In this document: piece by piece, positions 25,605 through 34,549 of the stretch
Layout: each line of letters opens with the position of its first letter
Numbering within the stretch: the stretch's first letter is position 1
Origin: Halanaerobium saccharolyticum
GTDB lineage: Bacteria; Bacillota; Halanaerobiia; Halanaerobiales; Halanaerobiaceae
DNA length: 64,000 nucleotides
Reading direction: 5' to 3'
Assembly: GCF_003053565.1 (NCBI RefSeq)
Contig: NZ_QAXS01000008.1
Span: 40,770-104,769, forward strand
Made by a program: the position numbers and the translations under genes
The notes under the pieces: generated by a model
Databases searched by the model: none
What the model was told of the DNA's origin: nothing
Seen by the model: the letters and a program-made list of their open reading frames with translations, nothing else

Positions 25605-26264
25605 ATGCTGAATAAAATCAAAGGATTTTTTCAAAAAATGAAGGACAAAAAGGCTTTTAAAGCAGGAATTAAAAAATTGGATAACGGTTATTATAAAGAA
25701 GCATCAAAAATCTTACTGCCGCTGAAGGACAGTCCCCATCTCAATCAGGAAATGCTCTATTTTAATCTGGCCGGAGCTCTAATTGGCCAGGATAAATTAA
25801 ATAAGGGAGAAAAATACTTAAAAAAAGCAATTGAGATTGAAGCTGAGCAGGATTATCTCTGGGCCACCCTGGCTGAAGTCAATATCCTGCAGCAGAAGTG
25901 GGATAGTGCTGAGAAGGCAATTAAAAAAGCGCTGAAGCTGGAGCCGGAAAAGAAAATTTACCAGACTAAAAAAGATGTAATCTGCGGCAGTGAAGAGCTT
26001 AAAGAAAATTATCTAAAATATTTTAAGCTGCTCAGGGAATCGATTGAAGAACAGAAGCAGGAAAACTGGAAAAAGGCAGTTGAACTGCTGGTTAAAGCAG
26101 TAGAATATTATGATAAAACTGGCTATGTCTTCAATCAGATCGGTGCTATTTATAATAATAATCTGGGCAATAAAGAGCTGGCAGCAGAGTTTTTCAAAAA
26201 AGCAATCGAAAGAGAGCCCGAAAATGAGGTCTTTAAACGCAATTTGAAACAGGTTTTAAGATAG
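25605..26264 (+). CDS. Tetratricopeptide repeat protein
   Basis: A 219-residue protein built mostly of TPR helices: repeats are visible around residues 45-75 (LYFNLAGALIGQDKLNKGEK), 80-110 (LWATLAEVNILQQKWDSAEK) and 150-205 (NQIGAIYNNNLGNKELAAEF). The N-terminal 25 residues are strongly basic and could contact nucleic acid or membrane. There is no signal peptide. It follows the Fic gene by 18 nt on the same strand and may be co-transcribed. Partner proteins cannot be told from the sequence. Confidence 0.8.
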   Translation: MLNKIKGFFQKMKDKKAFKAGIKKLDNGYYKEASKILLPLKDSPHLNQEMLYFNLAGALIGQDKLNKGEKYLKKAIEIEAEQDYLWATLAEVNILQQKWDSAEKAIKKALKLEPEKKIYQTKKDVICGSEELKENYLKYFKLLRESIEEQKQENWKKAVELLVKAVEYYDKTGYVFNQIGAIYNNNLGNKELAAEFFKKAIEREPENEVFKRNLKQVLR

Positions 26265-26284
26265 GTCAATAAATAGACAGACAA

Positions 26285-26341
26285 CTGCATTAAAAAGTAG
26301 GCTTGATTCCGCTTTGAGCCTACAAAGAGATGCAAATTTTG
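26285..26341 (+). terminator. Imperfect hairpin after the TPR gene
   Basis: GTAGGCT (26297-26303) pairs with AGCCTAC (26317-26323), with outer TGCAT and ATGCA arms, followed by ATTTTGTTG. It plausibly ends the Fic/TPR transcript before the AbiE promoter. Confidence 0.5.
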
Positions 26342-26390
26342 TTGATAATCAGGTTAAAAAGGAGTATAATTAACATAGATGAACAAATCG

Positions 26391-26420
26391 ACTGTAATTT
26401 TATTTATAATACAGTATAAT
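26391..26420 (+). promoter_or_regulatory. Candidate AbiE promoter with inverted repeat
   Basis: ACTGTA (26391-26396) and TACAGT (26410-26415) are inverted arms 13 nt apart; the right arm abuts a TATAAT at 26415-26420. AbiEi antitoxins repress their own promoters by binding inverted repeats, so this is a candidate operator. Confidence 0.45.
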
Positions 26421-26439
26421 AGTTCAAGGAGGTGAGAAA

Positions 26440-27045
26440 ATGAATCCGGAAACAAAATACCGAATTAAGAAGTTTTTTTATGAAAATAAAGGTTATCTTC
26501 ATGCTAAAGATTTAACTGAAAAAGGTATTCATCGAAAATATCTAAGTGATCTTTTAGAAAATGAAGAAGTTATAAAGTTGAAAAGGGGCCTATATAAATG
26601 GAATGATGAGAAATTTAATTCTCTGAATGAATTGATCGATGTAGCTATGATAATTCCTGATGGGGTCGTATGTCTTGCCTCCGCTCTTTCGTATTATGAG
26701 CTTACAACTTATAGTCCGCTCGAATATCAGATAGCAATTCCCAATCAAAAAAAAATAAAAAGTGTAAGTTATCCGCCGATTAATTTATATTATTTTTCTA
26801 AAAAGTATTATCAGAATGGTATTAAAGAAGAAAAAATAGATGAGTATGAGATTAAGATTTATGATATTGAAAAAAGTCTTTCTGATTCTTTTCGGTATAG
26901 TTATGAAATTCCTAAAGACATTTTAATTGAAAGTTTAAAAGAGTATCTATCTCGTTCAGATAAAAATATAAATAAATTGATGAATTATGCAAGTGGGACT
27001 TCAGCCGAAAAGAAACTGACAAAATATTTGGAGGTTTTGGTATGA
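26440..27045 (+). CDS. abiEi: Type IV toxin-antitoxin AbiEi family antitoxin
   Basis: A 201-residue AbiEi-type protein. The N-terminal winged helix (TKYRIKKFFYENKGYLHAKD to KLKRGLYKW, residues 1-50) is followed by the AbiEi effector domain with VCLASALSYYELT and DIEKSLSDSFR. It should neutralise the AbiEii nucleotidyltransferase toxin without forming a tight complex and repress its own operon. Its stop overlaps the toxin start (ATGA). The Shine-Dalgarno AAGGAGGTGA is very strong. The pair is a complete AbiE system, known for phage abortive infection or plasmid stabilisation. Confidence 0.88.
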   Translation: MNPETKYRIKKFFYENKGYLHAKDLTEKGIHRKYLSDLLENEEVIKLKRGLYKWNDEKFNSLNELIDVAMIIPDGVVCLASALSYYELTTYSPLEYQIAIPNQKKIKSVSYPPINLYYFSKKYYQNGIKEEKIDEYEIKIYDIEKSLSDSFRYSYEIPKDILIESLKEYLSRSDKNINKLMNYASGTSAEKKLTKYLEVLV

Positions 27046-27947
27046 GCAAAAATATTGCGGCTTCAGTAATGGGAAGATTAAAAAACATCTCAAAAGAATT
27101 GAATATACCATTTAATCTGGCTATGCAGTTATATGCACAGGAAAGATTTCTATATAGGCTTTCGAAGTCAGAATATAAAGATAATTTTTTGCTTAAAGGT
27201 GGCTTATTGCTTTATTCGATGGATCAATTTAAGGGAAGACCTACAAAAGACATAGACTTTTTATTAAAAAACCAGAATAATAATCCAAACAATATTAAAA
27301 AGATCATAAAAAAGATTATAAAAATTGAAGTTGAAGACGGAATTTCTTTTGATCTTAATAAAATAAAGAGTCAATCAATAACTGAAGGAGCAGATTATAA
27401 GGGTCAGAGGATTAAGATCGTTGCTTTGATTGGAAATGCTAGAGTGCATCTACAAATAGATATAGGATTTGGAGATGTAGTTGTACCTGAACCTGTAAAA
27501 ATAAAATATCCTGAGCTGTTAGATTTTGATGGGCCAGAAATTACTGCCTATTCTTTAGAAACTGTAATTGCAGAAAAATTTGATGCAATGATTTCCCTTG
27601 CTTTGTTGAATTCAAGGATGAAAGATTTTTATGATATTTTTCAATTGATGTTTAAGAAGAAATATGAGTCAGAGGTTTTGAAAAAATCCATTAAGGAAAC
27701 ATTAAAAAAAAGAAATACTAAATTAGATTCAGATTTGCTTGTCTTTTCTGAGAGATTTAAAAATGATCCTCAAAAAAATAAACAGTGGCAGTTATTTTTA
27801 AAAAGAATTAAAAAGGATAATTTATCTTTTGATTTTGTTGTTAATAATATAGAAAAGTTTTTGAGACCAATTTATAATTCTATCCTAAGTGAAATAGAAA
27901 TCAACTCCACCTGGGATCCAGAAAAGCTTCGCTGGTTTGAAAAATAA
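27042..27947 (+). CDS. abiEii: AbiEii family nucleotidyltransferase toxin
   Basis: A 301-residue AbiEii/MenT-type nucleotidyltransferase. The active-site pattern LLKGGLLLY (Gly53-Gly54) and TKDIDFLL (Asp70 and Asp72) is intact, and SLETVIAEKFDAM and RMKDFYDIFQL further along match the family. Related toxins add nucleotides to tRNA or other RNA ends. The gene overlaps the antitoxin by 4 nt. All expected catalytic residues are present, so the toxin is probably functional. Confidence 0.9.
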   Translation: MSKNIAASVMGRLKNISKELNIPFNLAMQLYAQERFLYRLSKSEYKDNFLLKGGLLLYSMDQFKGRPTKDIDFLLKNQNNNPNNIKKIIKKIIKIEVEDGISFDLNKIKSQSITEGADYKGQRIKIVALIGNARVHLQIDIGFGDVVVPEPVKIKYPELLDFDGPEITAYSLETVIAEKFDAMISLALLNSRMKDFYDIFQLMFKKKYESEVLKKSIKETLKKRNTKLDSDLLVFSERFKNDPQKNKQWQLFLKRIKKDNLSFDFVVNNIEKFLRPIYNSILSEIEINSTWDPEKLRWFEK

Positions 27948-27970
27948 CCCAGGATTTTTCCTGATTATCA

Positions 27971-27999
27971 TTGTTCTACCCGACTAAATATAATATAAT
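27971..27999 (+). promoter_or_regulatory. Promoter of the MntA-HepT pair
   Basis: TTGTTC (27971-27976) and TATAAT (27994-27999) at 17-nt spacing, 31 nt before the MntA start. The second TA pair therefore seems to have its own promoter. Confidence 0.65.
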
Positions 28000-28030
28000 G
28001 GAATATAGACCTAAATTGGAGGCCGAAAAA

Positions 28031-28423
28031 ATGAAAGTTGACTTCGAAGCAGTAAAATCATTTTTAATAAAAGAGCTGCAGGCTGAATTGATTTATCTTT
28101 TTGGCTCATATGCAAAGGGCAAAGAGCGACCGGATAGTGACCTGGACCTGGCATTTTTAAGCTCCAAAGAGATAGATGATTATCAGCGTTTTTTAACAGC
28201 CCAAAAACTGGCTTCCAAATTAAATATTGAGGTTGATTTGATTGATCTGAAAAAGGCCTCTACAGTTTTTAAGGCGCAGATTATTCAGGGAAAGTTGCTT
28301 TATGCTGAAGATAAGCAGCAGCAACAGGAATTTGAGATGCTGACTTTAAAAAAATATGCTCGTTTAAATGAAGAGCGAAAAGAAATAATAGATAAAATTG
28401 AAAGAGGTGCTGAGAATGGATGA
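28031..28423 (+). CDS. mntA: MntA-type minimal nucleotidyltransferase antitoxin
   Basis: A 130-residue minimal nucleotidyltransferase. The family motif GSX10DXD is exact: Gly25-Ser26 then Asp37 and Asp39 (YLFGSYAKGK, DSDLDLAF). MntA antitoxins inactivate the HEPN toxin HepT by adding AMP to a tyrosine near its active site. I chose ATG 28031, 8 nt after GGAGG; the frame is open further upstream but without a ribosome-binding site. The 3' end overlaps the HepT gene by 8 nt. Confidence 0.87.
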   Translation: MKVDFEAVKSFLIKELQAELIYLFGSYAKGKERPDSDLDLAFLSSKEIDDYQRFLTAQKLASKLNIEVDLIDLKKASTVFKAQIIQGKLLYAEDKQQQQEFEMLTLKKYARLNEERKEIIDKIERGAENG

Positions 28424-28832
28424 TATTTTGATTAATAAGAATCAAACAGTTAAGCGCTGTCTTGAAAGGATTAATGAGGAATATCAGGGTGATCCTACAA
28501 ATCTTGAAAACTATACAAAACAGGATTCGATTATTTTAAATATTCAGCGTCTCTCAGAAGCTGCAATTGATATTGCGATGCATATTGTAGCAGAAAAGAA
28601 TCTCGGAGTGCCCCAAAATAGTCGCGAGGCCTTTGATCTGCTGACTCAAAATAAATTGATCAGTGAAGAGAGGGCAGATAAATTGAAAGCTATGGTCGGT
28701 TTTAGAAATATTGCAGTCCATGAATACCAGAAGTTGAACTTGAAAATTGTAGAGGCAATAATAGAGAATGAAATTGAGGAAATTAAAGACTTTTCTCAAA
28801 AGATGCTTCAAAAAATGGCAGAAAATAATTAG
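28416..28832 (+). CDS. hepT: HepT-type HEPN ribonuclease toxin
   Basis: A 138-residue HEPN-domain protein (DUF86/HepT). The catalytic RX4HXY motif is complete: Arg97, His102 and Tyr104 in FRNIAVHEY; Tyr104 is the residue that MntA AMPylates in characterised pairs. HepT is an RNase that cuts tRNA. I chose ATG 28416, 8 nt after GAGG, inside the end of mntA. With mntA it forms a textbook type VII toxin-antitoxin pair directly behind an AbiE pair. Confidence 0.88.
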   Translation: MDDILINKNQTVKRCLERINEEYQGDPTNLENYTKQDSIILNIQRLSEAAIDIAMHIVAEKNLGVPQNSREAFDLLTQNKLISEERADKLKAMVGFRNIAVHEYQKLNLKIVEAIIENEIEEIKDFSQKMLQKMAENN

Positions 28833-28851
28833 CAATACAGGAGCTGAAAGA

Positions 28852-31800
28852 ATGAGCAGGGATTTTATTAAAAATTTAGTATCCAATAAAATATACAGAC
28901 GCGGCATAAATTATTACAATCAGGGCCGAGTTCTGCAGTACAGAATCAATAAACTTGAGCCCAATCTCTATCAGATTTCTGCCCAGGTTTCTGGCTCGAG
29001 GCGCTATCAAGTAAAGTCGGAAATCAGACTGCACGAAGACAGCCTGGAATTGGAAAGCAGCTGTGACTGTCCTTACGACTGGGAAGAATACTGCAAACAT
29101 GAGGTAGCAGTGCTGACTAAATTTATGGAAGAAGATTTTCGCTCGCCCAAGGTCAGCTATGAGCCGCAGTTTGAGGAAGAGGAAATATCGGAATTTAGAT
29201 TTTCCAGTCAAGAATCTGATTTTGACATTGTGGAGCAGCGAATTGCTGACCGCAGTTTTAATAATTTGCTGGAAATAACTAAAAATTATGATCAGAGTGA
29301 GCTGCCGAAGCTGGAATACAGTGTTAAAGGGATTTTAAATCAGGCTCTGAAAAACTTTAAGCTGATTTTTGATTCCAATTATCTCAGCCAGCAGCAGCTT
29401 GAGGAAGTTGTAAATTCCTTGAATGATGATTACGATTATGTTTATTATCGTGATGGCCTGCTGCAGAAATATTTCTACGGTGAGGAACTTAAGCTTTTAG
29501 AAGCACTGTCAGCTTTGAGAAAAAGTAAAGGGCGGGGCAGTTCGCTCTTATTAAATAAAAATCAAGAAAACCTGAATTTTCTGCTGGAGCTAAGCCAGAA
29601 ATTTAAATTGGAGCTGGAGGAAAATGGAGTTACAGTTAAAAAAGGAAAAACTCTGCAGCCGGAGCTTAAGCTCAGTGGTGATTTAGAAGAAATAAAAGTT
29701 GAATTGAAGGATAATGACTTTCCGATTTATCAGGGTAGTGAAGACCAGTGCCGCTGGACTCTAATCGGTAATAAAATTCATAAAGTTGATTTCTATAATT
29801 TTGATGAACTGCCGACCAGTTTTTTAATTCCTGCCCAGAAACAGGGAGAATTTTTATTTGAAATCCTGCCGACTCTGGAGAAAAATCTTAAACTCGAGAC
29901 TGCAGAAGAACTGCAGGAGTATGAGTTAATCAAAGAAGGTCCTCTGGTTAATTTAAAGCTTGATTACAAAAAGCAGCAGATTAGCTGTGAGCTGGAGGTT
30001 GAATTTGCAGGCGAAAAATACAGCAACACAGAGCTTTTAGGGCTGGATACTGATAAAAACATTTATAAAAAAGATGAAAATGATCCTCAGCTCTGGCACG
30101 GGCGGGACAATAAGGCCCTGGCAGAAGTGATTGACTTTCTGGATGAATATAATTTTAAGGTTCGGCCCGAGCATTTTATCATCAAAGATAATGCCGATAT
30201 TCAGGAGTTCATCACTGATGGGATGACTCATCTGCCTGAGGACTGGAATGTTCAAAGTAGTGAGAGCTTTGATCAGATTGAGATTAAGGAAGTCAAGCTG
30301 GAGCCGATTGTCGAAATTGATGACAGTGAGGGGATAAATTGGTTTGATTTTTCGATCAGCTATAATCTTGGAGGCAAAACTTACAGCCGCCAGGAGCTGC
30401 AGCAGCTGATCTCCTATAATAAAAAGGGAGAGGCCTATATTAAACTCGACAATCAGTACTTTATTTTAGAAAGTGGGGCTGAAGAAGAAAAGGTTGAGCA
30501 GATGCTTGATGATGCAGAAGCCCGAGATGAAGGTTATCGTGCTCCCTATCACAACCTCTTATATTATAAAAATTTGGTCGAAAAAAGTGGGATCCATTTC
30601 AAAGGTAATAAAGTTTTTAATGAGCTGGAATCAGAAATTAGCGGGACTAATGTGGTTAAGAAAAGAGAGGTTCCAACTGAAGTCGAGGATAAACTGCGTG
30701 ATTATCAGAAAAACGGTTATCACTGGCTGCGCTTTCTGCATAAATATCACTTTGGCGGCATTCTGGCTGATGACATGGGACTTGGTAAAACTCTACAGAT
30801 GCTGACCCTTCTAAAAAGTTTAAAGCCTAAAAAGCCGGCTCTGGTGCTCTGTCCCCGGACTTTAATCTATAACTGGCAGGAAGAGTCAGATAAGTTTTTT
30901 GCTGATTTAAAAACTCTTGTTTACTATGGAACTCCGGCTGAAAGAGTAGAGATGCGTAAAGATTTCAGCGATTATGATCTGATTATTTCTTCCTATTCAA
31001 CGATCAGTAGAGATGTGGAGGAATTAAACGCTGAGGGAAAAGTTTTTTCGATTTCAATTTTAGATGAAGCTCAGCATATTAAAAATCACCGCACCAAAAG
31101 AGCAAAAGCTGTTAAAAATATTGAGGCTGAATCAAGGCTGGCCCTGACTGGAACTCCACTTGAGAATTCAATTGAAGAGCTCTGGTCAATTTTTGACTAT
31201 TTGATGCCCGGCTACCTCGGAAACTACAGCTATTTTAGAAACAATTTTATCACCCCGATCAGCAAAAATAATGAGAAAGAAAAGTTAAAGGAATTAAAGG
31301 AAAGAGTTGCTCCCTTTATTCTCCGTCGGCGCAAAGAAGAGGTTTTAAAAGAGCTGCCGGAAAAAATTATTAATGTTCATCCGGTCAGTATGACCCAACT
31401 TCAGGAAGACAGCTATCAGACAGTACTTGCTGAAGTACGAGGTGAGCTGGAAGAGACAGTTGCCGAAAAAGGTTTTAATCGATCCCGGATTAATGTGCTG
31501 GCAGCACTGACAAAACTCAGACAGATCTGCAATCATCCTTCACTGGTGCTCGGGGATGAAGGTACGGCTCATAATTCAGGTAAACTGGAGGCCCTAAGGG
31601 AGCTGCTCAGTGATGCGCTAAGTGGCGGCCACAAGTTGATCATCTTCAGTCAGTTTGTAAAAATGCTAAAATTGATCAGAAATGATCTAGACCAGCAGGG
31701 AATTAATTACAGATATCTCGACGGCTCGACCCGCAACCGAATGGATAAGGTGAGGGAGTTCAACAATGACCCGGAGATCGATGTTTTTTTAATCAGTCTT

Positions 31801-32088
31801 AAAGCGGGGGGAGTTGGCTTAAATCTGACTGCAGCCGATATGGTGGTTCATGTTGACCCCTGGTGGAATCCGATGGTCGAAAGACAGGCCACAGATCGCG
31901 CCCACCGCCTCGGCCAGGAAAATCGGGTGATGGTATATAAAATGATTACCCGGGGTACTGTAGAAGAGAAAATGCTCAAACTGCAGCAGCGCAAGCAGGA
32001 TCTATTTGATAATGTAATTGAGAATAATGTAAATCCGATCAAGGCGATCAGCTGGGAAGATATTCAGGATTTACTGGCCTATAAATAA
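28852..32088 (+). CDS. SWIM zinc-finger SNF2-family DEAD/DEAH-box helicase
   Basis: A 1078-residue SNF2-type ATPase. The N-terminal SWIM finger has Cys71, Cys73, Cys81 and His83 (CXCXnCXH). The SNF2 motor lies in the last 450 residues: Walker A with Lys646 in MGLGKT, DEAQ at 738-741, then LTGTPLEN, and in lobe 2 SLKAGGVGLNLTAA and TDRAHRLGQ. The long middle part is acidic and poorly conserved. It should translocate on double-stranded DNA and remodel protein-DNA or RNA polymerase complexes. ATG 28852 follows GGAG by 8 nt. It starts 19 nt after hepT on the same strand, so it could be co-expressed with the TA pair, but such genes are also common alone. Confidence 0.9.
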   Translation: MSRDFIKNLVSNKIYRRGINYYNQGRVLQYRINKLEPNLYQISAQVSGSRRYQVKSEIRLHEDSLELESSCDCPYDWEEYCKHEVAVLTKFMEEDFRSPKVSYEPQFEEEEISEFRFSSQESDFDIVEQRIADRSFNNLLEITKNYDQSELPKLEYSVKGILNQALKNFKLIFDSNYLSQQQLEEVVNSLNDDYDYVYYRDGLLQKYFYGEELKLLEALSALRKSKGRGSSLLLNKNQENLNFLLELSQKFKLELEENGVTVKKGKTLQPELKLSGDLEEIKVELKDNDFPIYQGSEDQCRWTLIGNKIHKVDFYNFDELPTSFLIPAQKQGEFLFEILPTLEKNLKLETAEELQEYELIKEGPLVNLKLDYKKQQISCELEVEFAGEKYSNTELLGLDTDKNIYKKDENDPQLWHGRDNKALAEVIDFLDEYNFKVRPEHFIIKDNADIQEFITDGMTHLPEDWNVQSSESFDQIEIKEVKLEPIVEIDDSEGINWFDFSISYNLGGKTYSRQELQQLISYNKKGEAYIKLDNQYFILESGAEEEKVEQMLDDAEARDEGYRAPYHNLLYYKNLVEKSGIHFKGNKVFNELESEISGTNVVKKREVPTEVEDKLRDYQKNGYHWLRFLHKYHFGGILADDMGLGKTLQMLTLLKSLKPKKPALVLCPRTLIYNWQEESDKFFADLKTLVYYGTPAERVEMRKDFSDYDLIISSYSTISRDVEELNAEGKVFSISILDEAQHIKNHRTKRAKAVKNIEAESRLALTGTPLENSIEELWSIFDYLMPGYLGNYSYFRNNFITPISKNNEKEKLKELKERVAPFILRRRKEEVLKELPEKIINVHPVSMTQLQEDSYQTVLAEVRGELEETVAEKGFNRSRINVLAALTKLRQICNHPSLVLGDEGTAHNSGKLEALRELLSDALSGGHKLIIFSQFVKMLKLIRNDLDQQGINYRYLDGSTRNRMDKVREFNNDPEIDVFLISLKAGGVGLNLTAADMVVHVDPWWNPMVERQATDRAHRLGQENRVMVYKMITRGTVEEKMLKLQQRKQDLFDNVIENNVNPIKAISWEDIQDLLAYK

Positions 32089-32124
32089 CTGCTTTATAAA
32101 TAAAACTAATGAGGAGCGCAGAAT

Positions 32125-32886
32125 ATGGAAGAGCTTATTGCTAAAGAAGAACTGTATCAGACGATTTTTAAGCGGAAATCAATCAGGAAATATCAGCAGC
32201 AGAAGTTATCTGTTGAGGAGCTGGAGGCGATTAGGGATTTTTTGCAGGCAGCAGAAGTAATTGATCCAGAAATTAAATTTGAGACCAAAATTGTGGACTC
32301 AGATCAGGTAAAAAGTCTGATTCCAATTAAGGCACCTCACTACCTGCAGTTTTTTTCAGAAGAAAAGGGAGATTATCTTTTAAATGCAGGCTTTATCCTG
32401 CAGCAGCTTGACCTTTTTCTGGCAGCAAATAATTTGGGCAGCTGCTGGTTTGGAATGGCGAAACCCAAAAAAGAAATCATTGCCGATTCAGAGCTTGAAT
32501 ATGTGATCACCCTGGTTTTTGGCCGGGCTGCAGAAGAAAATATCAGAGATTCAATTGAGGATTTTGATCGCAAAACTCTTTCTGAAATCAAGGAAGGTAA
32601 TGATCATTATGATTTATTAGAGGCAGCTCGCCTGGCACCATCTGCGACCAACGGTCAGCCCTGGTATTTTAAGGTAGAAGCTGATCAAATTCACCTCTTT
32701 CAGAATGAGCCAAATTTTATCAAAAAGTTTTTCTACGAAAAGATGAATAGAATTGATATGGGGATTACTCTCGCTCATATCTGGTTGGCAGCAGTAGAAC
32801 ATGATTATAACTTTAATTTCAAAAAGTATTCTCAGGCACCTGCTGTGGTTGAGGGGTATAATTATCTGGGAACAGTTGAAATTTAA
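32125..32886 (+). CDS. Nitroreductase family protein
   Basis: A 253-residue FMN-dependent nitroreductase-fold protein of the TM_nitroreductase type, in which two half-domains follow each other. The N-terminal half has IFKRKSIRKY with the FMN-phosphate-binding arginines, the middle LGSCWFGMA, and the second half LLEAARLAPSATNGQPWYF. Physiological substrates are unknown; members reduce nitro groups, quinones or flavins with NAD(P)H. It stands between the helicase and a broken nucleoside hydrolase gene with short intergenic gaps. Confidence 0.85.
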   Translation: MEELIAKEELYQTIFKRKSIRKYQQQKLSVEELEAIRDFLQAAEVIDPEIKFETKIVDSDQVKSLIPIKAPHYLQFFSEEKGDYLLNAGFILQQLDLFLAANNLGSCWFGMAKPKKEIIADSELEYVITLVFGRAAEENIRDSIEDFDRKTLSEIKEGNDHYDLLEAARLAPSATNGQPWYFKVEADQIHLFQNEPNFIKKFFYEKMNRIDMGITLAHIWLAAVEHDYNFNFKKYSQAPAVVEGYNYLGTVEI

Positions 32887-32939
32887 GATAAAGTTCATGT
32901 TAAATATAAAAATATAGAATAGTTACAGGAGATGATTTA

Positions 32940-33854
32940 GTGAAAAGAAAGATAATTATTGATACAGATCCCGGCATAGATGATGCGGCAGCACTGGCAA
33001 TTGCTCTCAATAACCCGGAGCTGGAAGTTTTAATGCTGAGCACAGTTGCCGGCAATGTTAATTTAGATTATACAACAGAGAATGCAAAAAAGATTTTAGA
33101 TTTTTTTGAGAAGGATACTCCGCTGGCCCGCGGCAACTCTCTGCCTCTGCTCAGAGAATATGAGGATGCCAGTCAGTTTCACGGAGAAACAGGAATGAAC
33201 GGCTATGATTTTCCTGTGAGTGAGCGAAAAGTTATGCCTTAGCACTCGGCTGTAGCAATGAAGGAAATGATTCTGGCCAGTGAAAAAAAGGTTACTCTAG
33301 TTACAATTGGGCCGCTGACCAATGCTGCTTTACTGCTCAGCATGTATCCAGAAGTTAAAGATAAGATTGAGGAAATTGTGATTATGGGTGGCTCGACCAT
33401 TGGCGGTAATACCAATACAGCAGCTGAATTTAATATTAAGGTTGACCCTCATGCAGCCCAGATGGTTATTAACTCCGGCCTGCCGATAACTATTTTTGGC
33501 CTCCGGGTGACTACCAGAGCGCTTTTGAGCAAAACTGACATTGAAGAAATTAGCGAGCTGGGAGGGGCCGGTGAGATGCTTTATTCGCTTTTCAGTCACT
33601 ATCGGGGTGGAGATATTTATGGAACGGGTTTGATGATGCACGATATCTGCACAATCGGCTATCTATTGGAGCCAGAAATCTTTGATTATCAAAAAACTCA
33701 CCTGGAAGTTGCTCTCGACGGCCCGGCTGCAGGAACTACTGTTGCTGACCTTTATTCCCGTTATACTGAAGAAAAGAATGTTAAGCTGGCTGTCGATATT
33801 GACCAGCAGAAATTTAAAGACTGGGTGATTGAGGAAATATCTAAGCTTAAATAA
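32940..33854 (+). pseudogene. Nucleoside hydrolase interrupted by an in-frame TAG
   Basis: The two halves together form one inosine/uridine-preferring nucleoside hydrolase of 304 codons in a single frame. Codon 101 (33240-33242) is TAG. Before it are the calcium and ribose-binding motif DTDPGIDDA and HGETGMNGYDFP; after it HSAVAMKEM, VTIGPLTNAAL, IVIMGGS and AEFNIKVDPHAA, all in order and undamaged. The start is GTG 32940 after CAGGAG. One base change explains the break, for example CAG or AAG to TAG. It may be a recent pseudogene, a sequencing error or a readthrough gene. The function, if restored, is ribonucleoside cleavage in purine or pyrimidine salvage. Confidence 0.85.
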
Positions 33855-33902
33855 ACTATTTAAATAATAAGTTTAAAGATAAATTGCAGAGGAGAAAAGA
33901 TA

Positions 33903-34511
33903 GTGGATAAAAAAGTTATCAAAGAATATCAAGATTACATTAATAAAATCGGGAATCGTAAAGAACTATATAAAACTGTTGCAGATGAATATGATATTAA
34001 AACTGCAATTTATCCTGGTAGTCATATAGATATCGCGCCCTCAATGTTTATACCTAAGGTTATCTATATTGATAATTTTAAAGGTGCAATTAAGTTTTTT
34101 AAGCAGCTTGACAGCATTAAAGAATATATAGAGGAAAATAAGGAGTATTCTACCCCCGCTGAAATCAACTTTTTAGGACAGGACTATAATCAGCCTTTAG
34201 AGATAGAGGAAGTGGACCTTATTATCTCACAGTATGCTGGCTTTGTCGGCCAGGCAGCAAAAGATAGCTTAAAAATTGGCGGTATATTATTATGTAATGA
34301 CAGTCATGGTGATGCAAGTTTAGCAAAGCATGATCAGGATTATAAACTTATTGCTGTTATTGAAAATAATAAGATAAAAAAGGATAACTTAGATAAATAC
34401 TTTAAATTGGCAAATGGAAAGCCAGTTGACATTAAGCAGTTAAAAGAAAAAATGAAAGGTCTGAAATACGAAAAGATGGCTGGAAATTACTTGTTCCGCA
34501 AAGTAAAATAA
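33903..34511 (+). CDS. Conserved-looking protein of unknown function
   Basis: A 202-residue soluble protein that I do not recognise with certainty. It has no signal peptide and no membrane helix. The segment AIYPGSHIDIAPSMFIPKVIYID followed by an alpha-rich stretch and VDLIISQYAGFVGQAAKDSLKIGGILLCNDSHGDA looks like a class-I methyltransferase-like Rossmann fold (GSHxDIxPS at a ligand loop, GGILLCND at strand 5), but the classical GxGxG motif is missing. The start GTG at 33903 follows GAGGAG. A hairpin inside the end of the convergent protease gene probably terminates its transcript. Confidence 0.5.
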   Translation: MDKKVIKEYQDYINKIGNRKELYKTVADEYDIKTAIYPGSHIDIAPSMFIPKVIYIDNFKGAIKFFKQLDSIKEYIEENKEYSTPAEINFLGQDYNQPLEIEEVDLIISQYAGFVGQAAKDSLKIGGILLCNDSHGDASLAKHDQDYKLIAVIENNKIKKDNLDKYFKLANGKPVDIKQLKEKMKGLKYEKMAGNYLFRKVK

Positions 34512-34549
34512 CATATTTTTTAAATTCTACTATTATCTAATAAAGCAAT

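Noticed and set aside
33903..34511. Assignment of the protein as a definite SAM methyltransferase
   Set aside because: The GxGxG SAM motif is missing; only a loose fold resemblance is visible.
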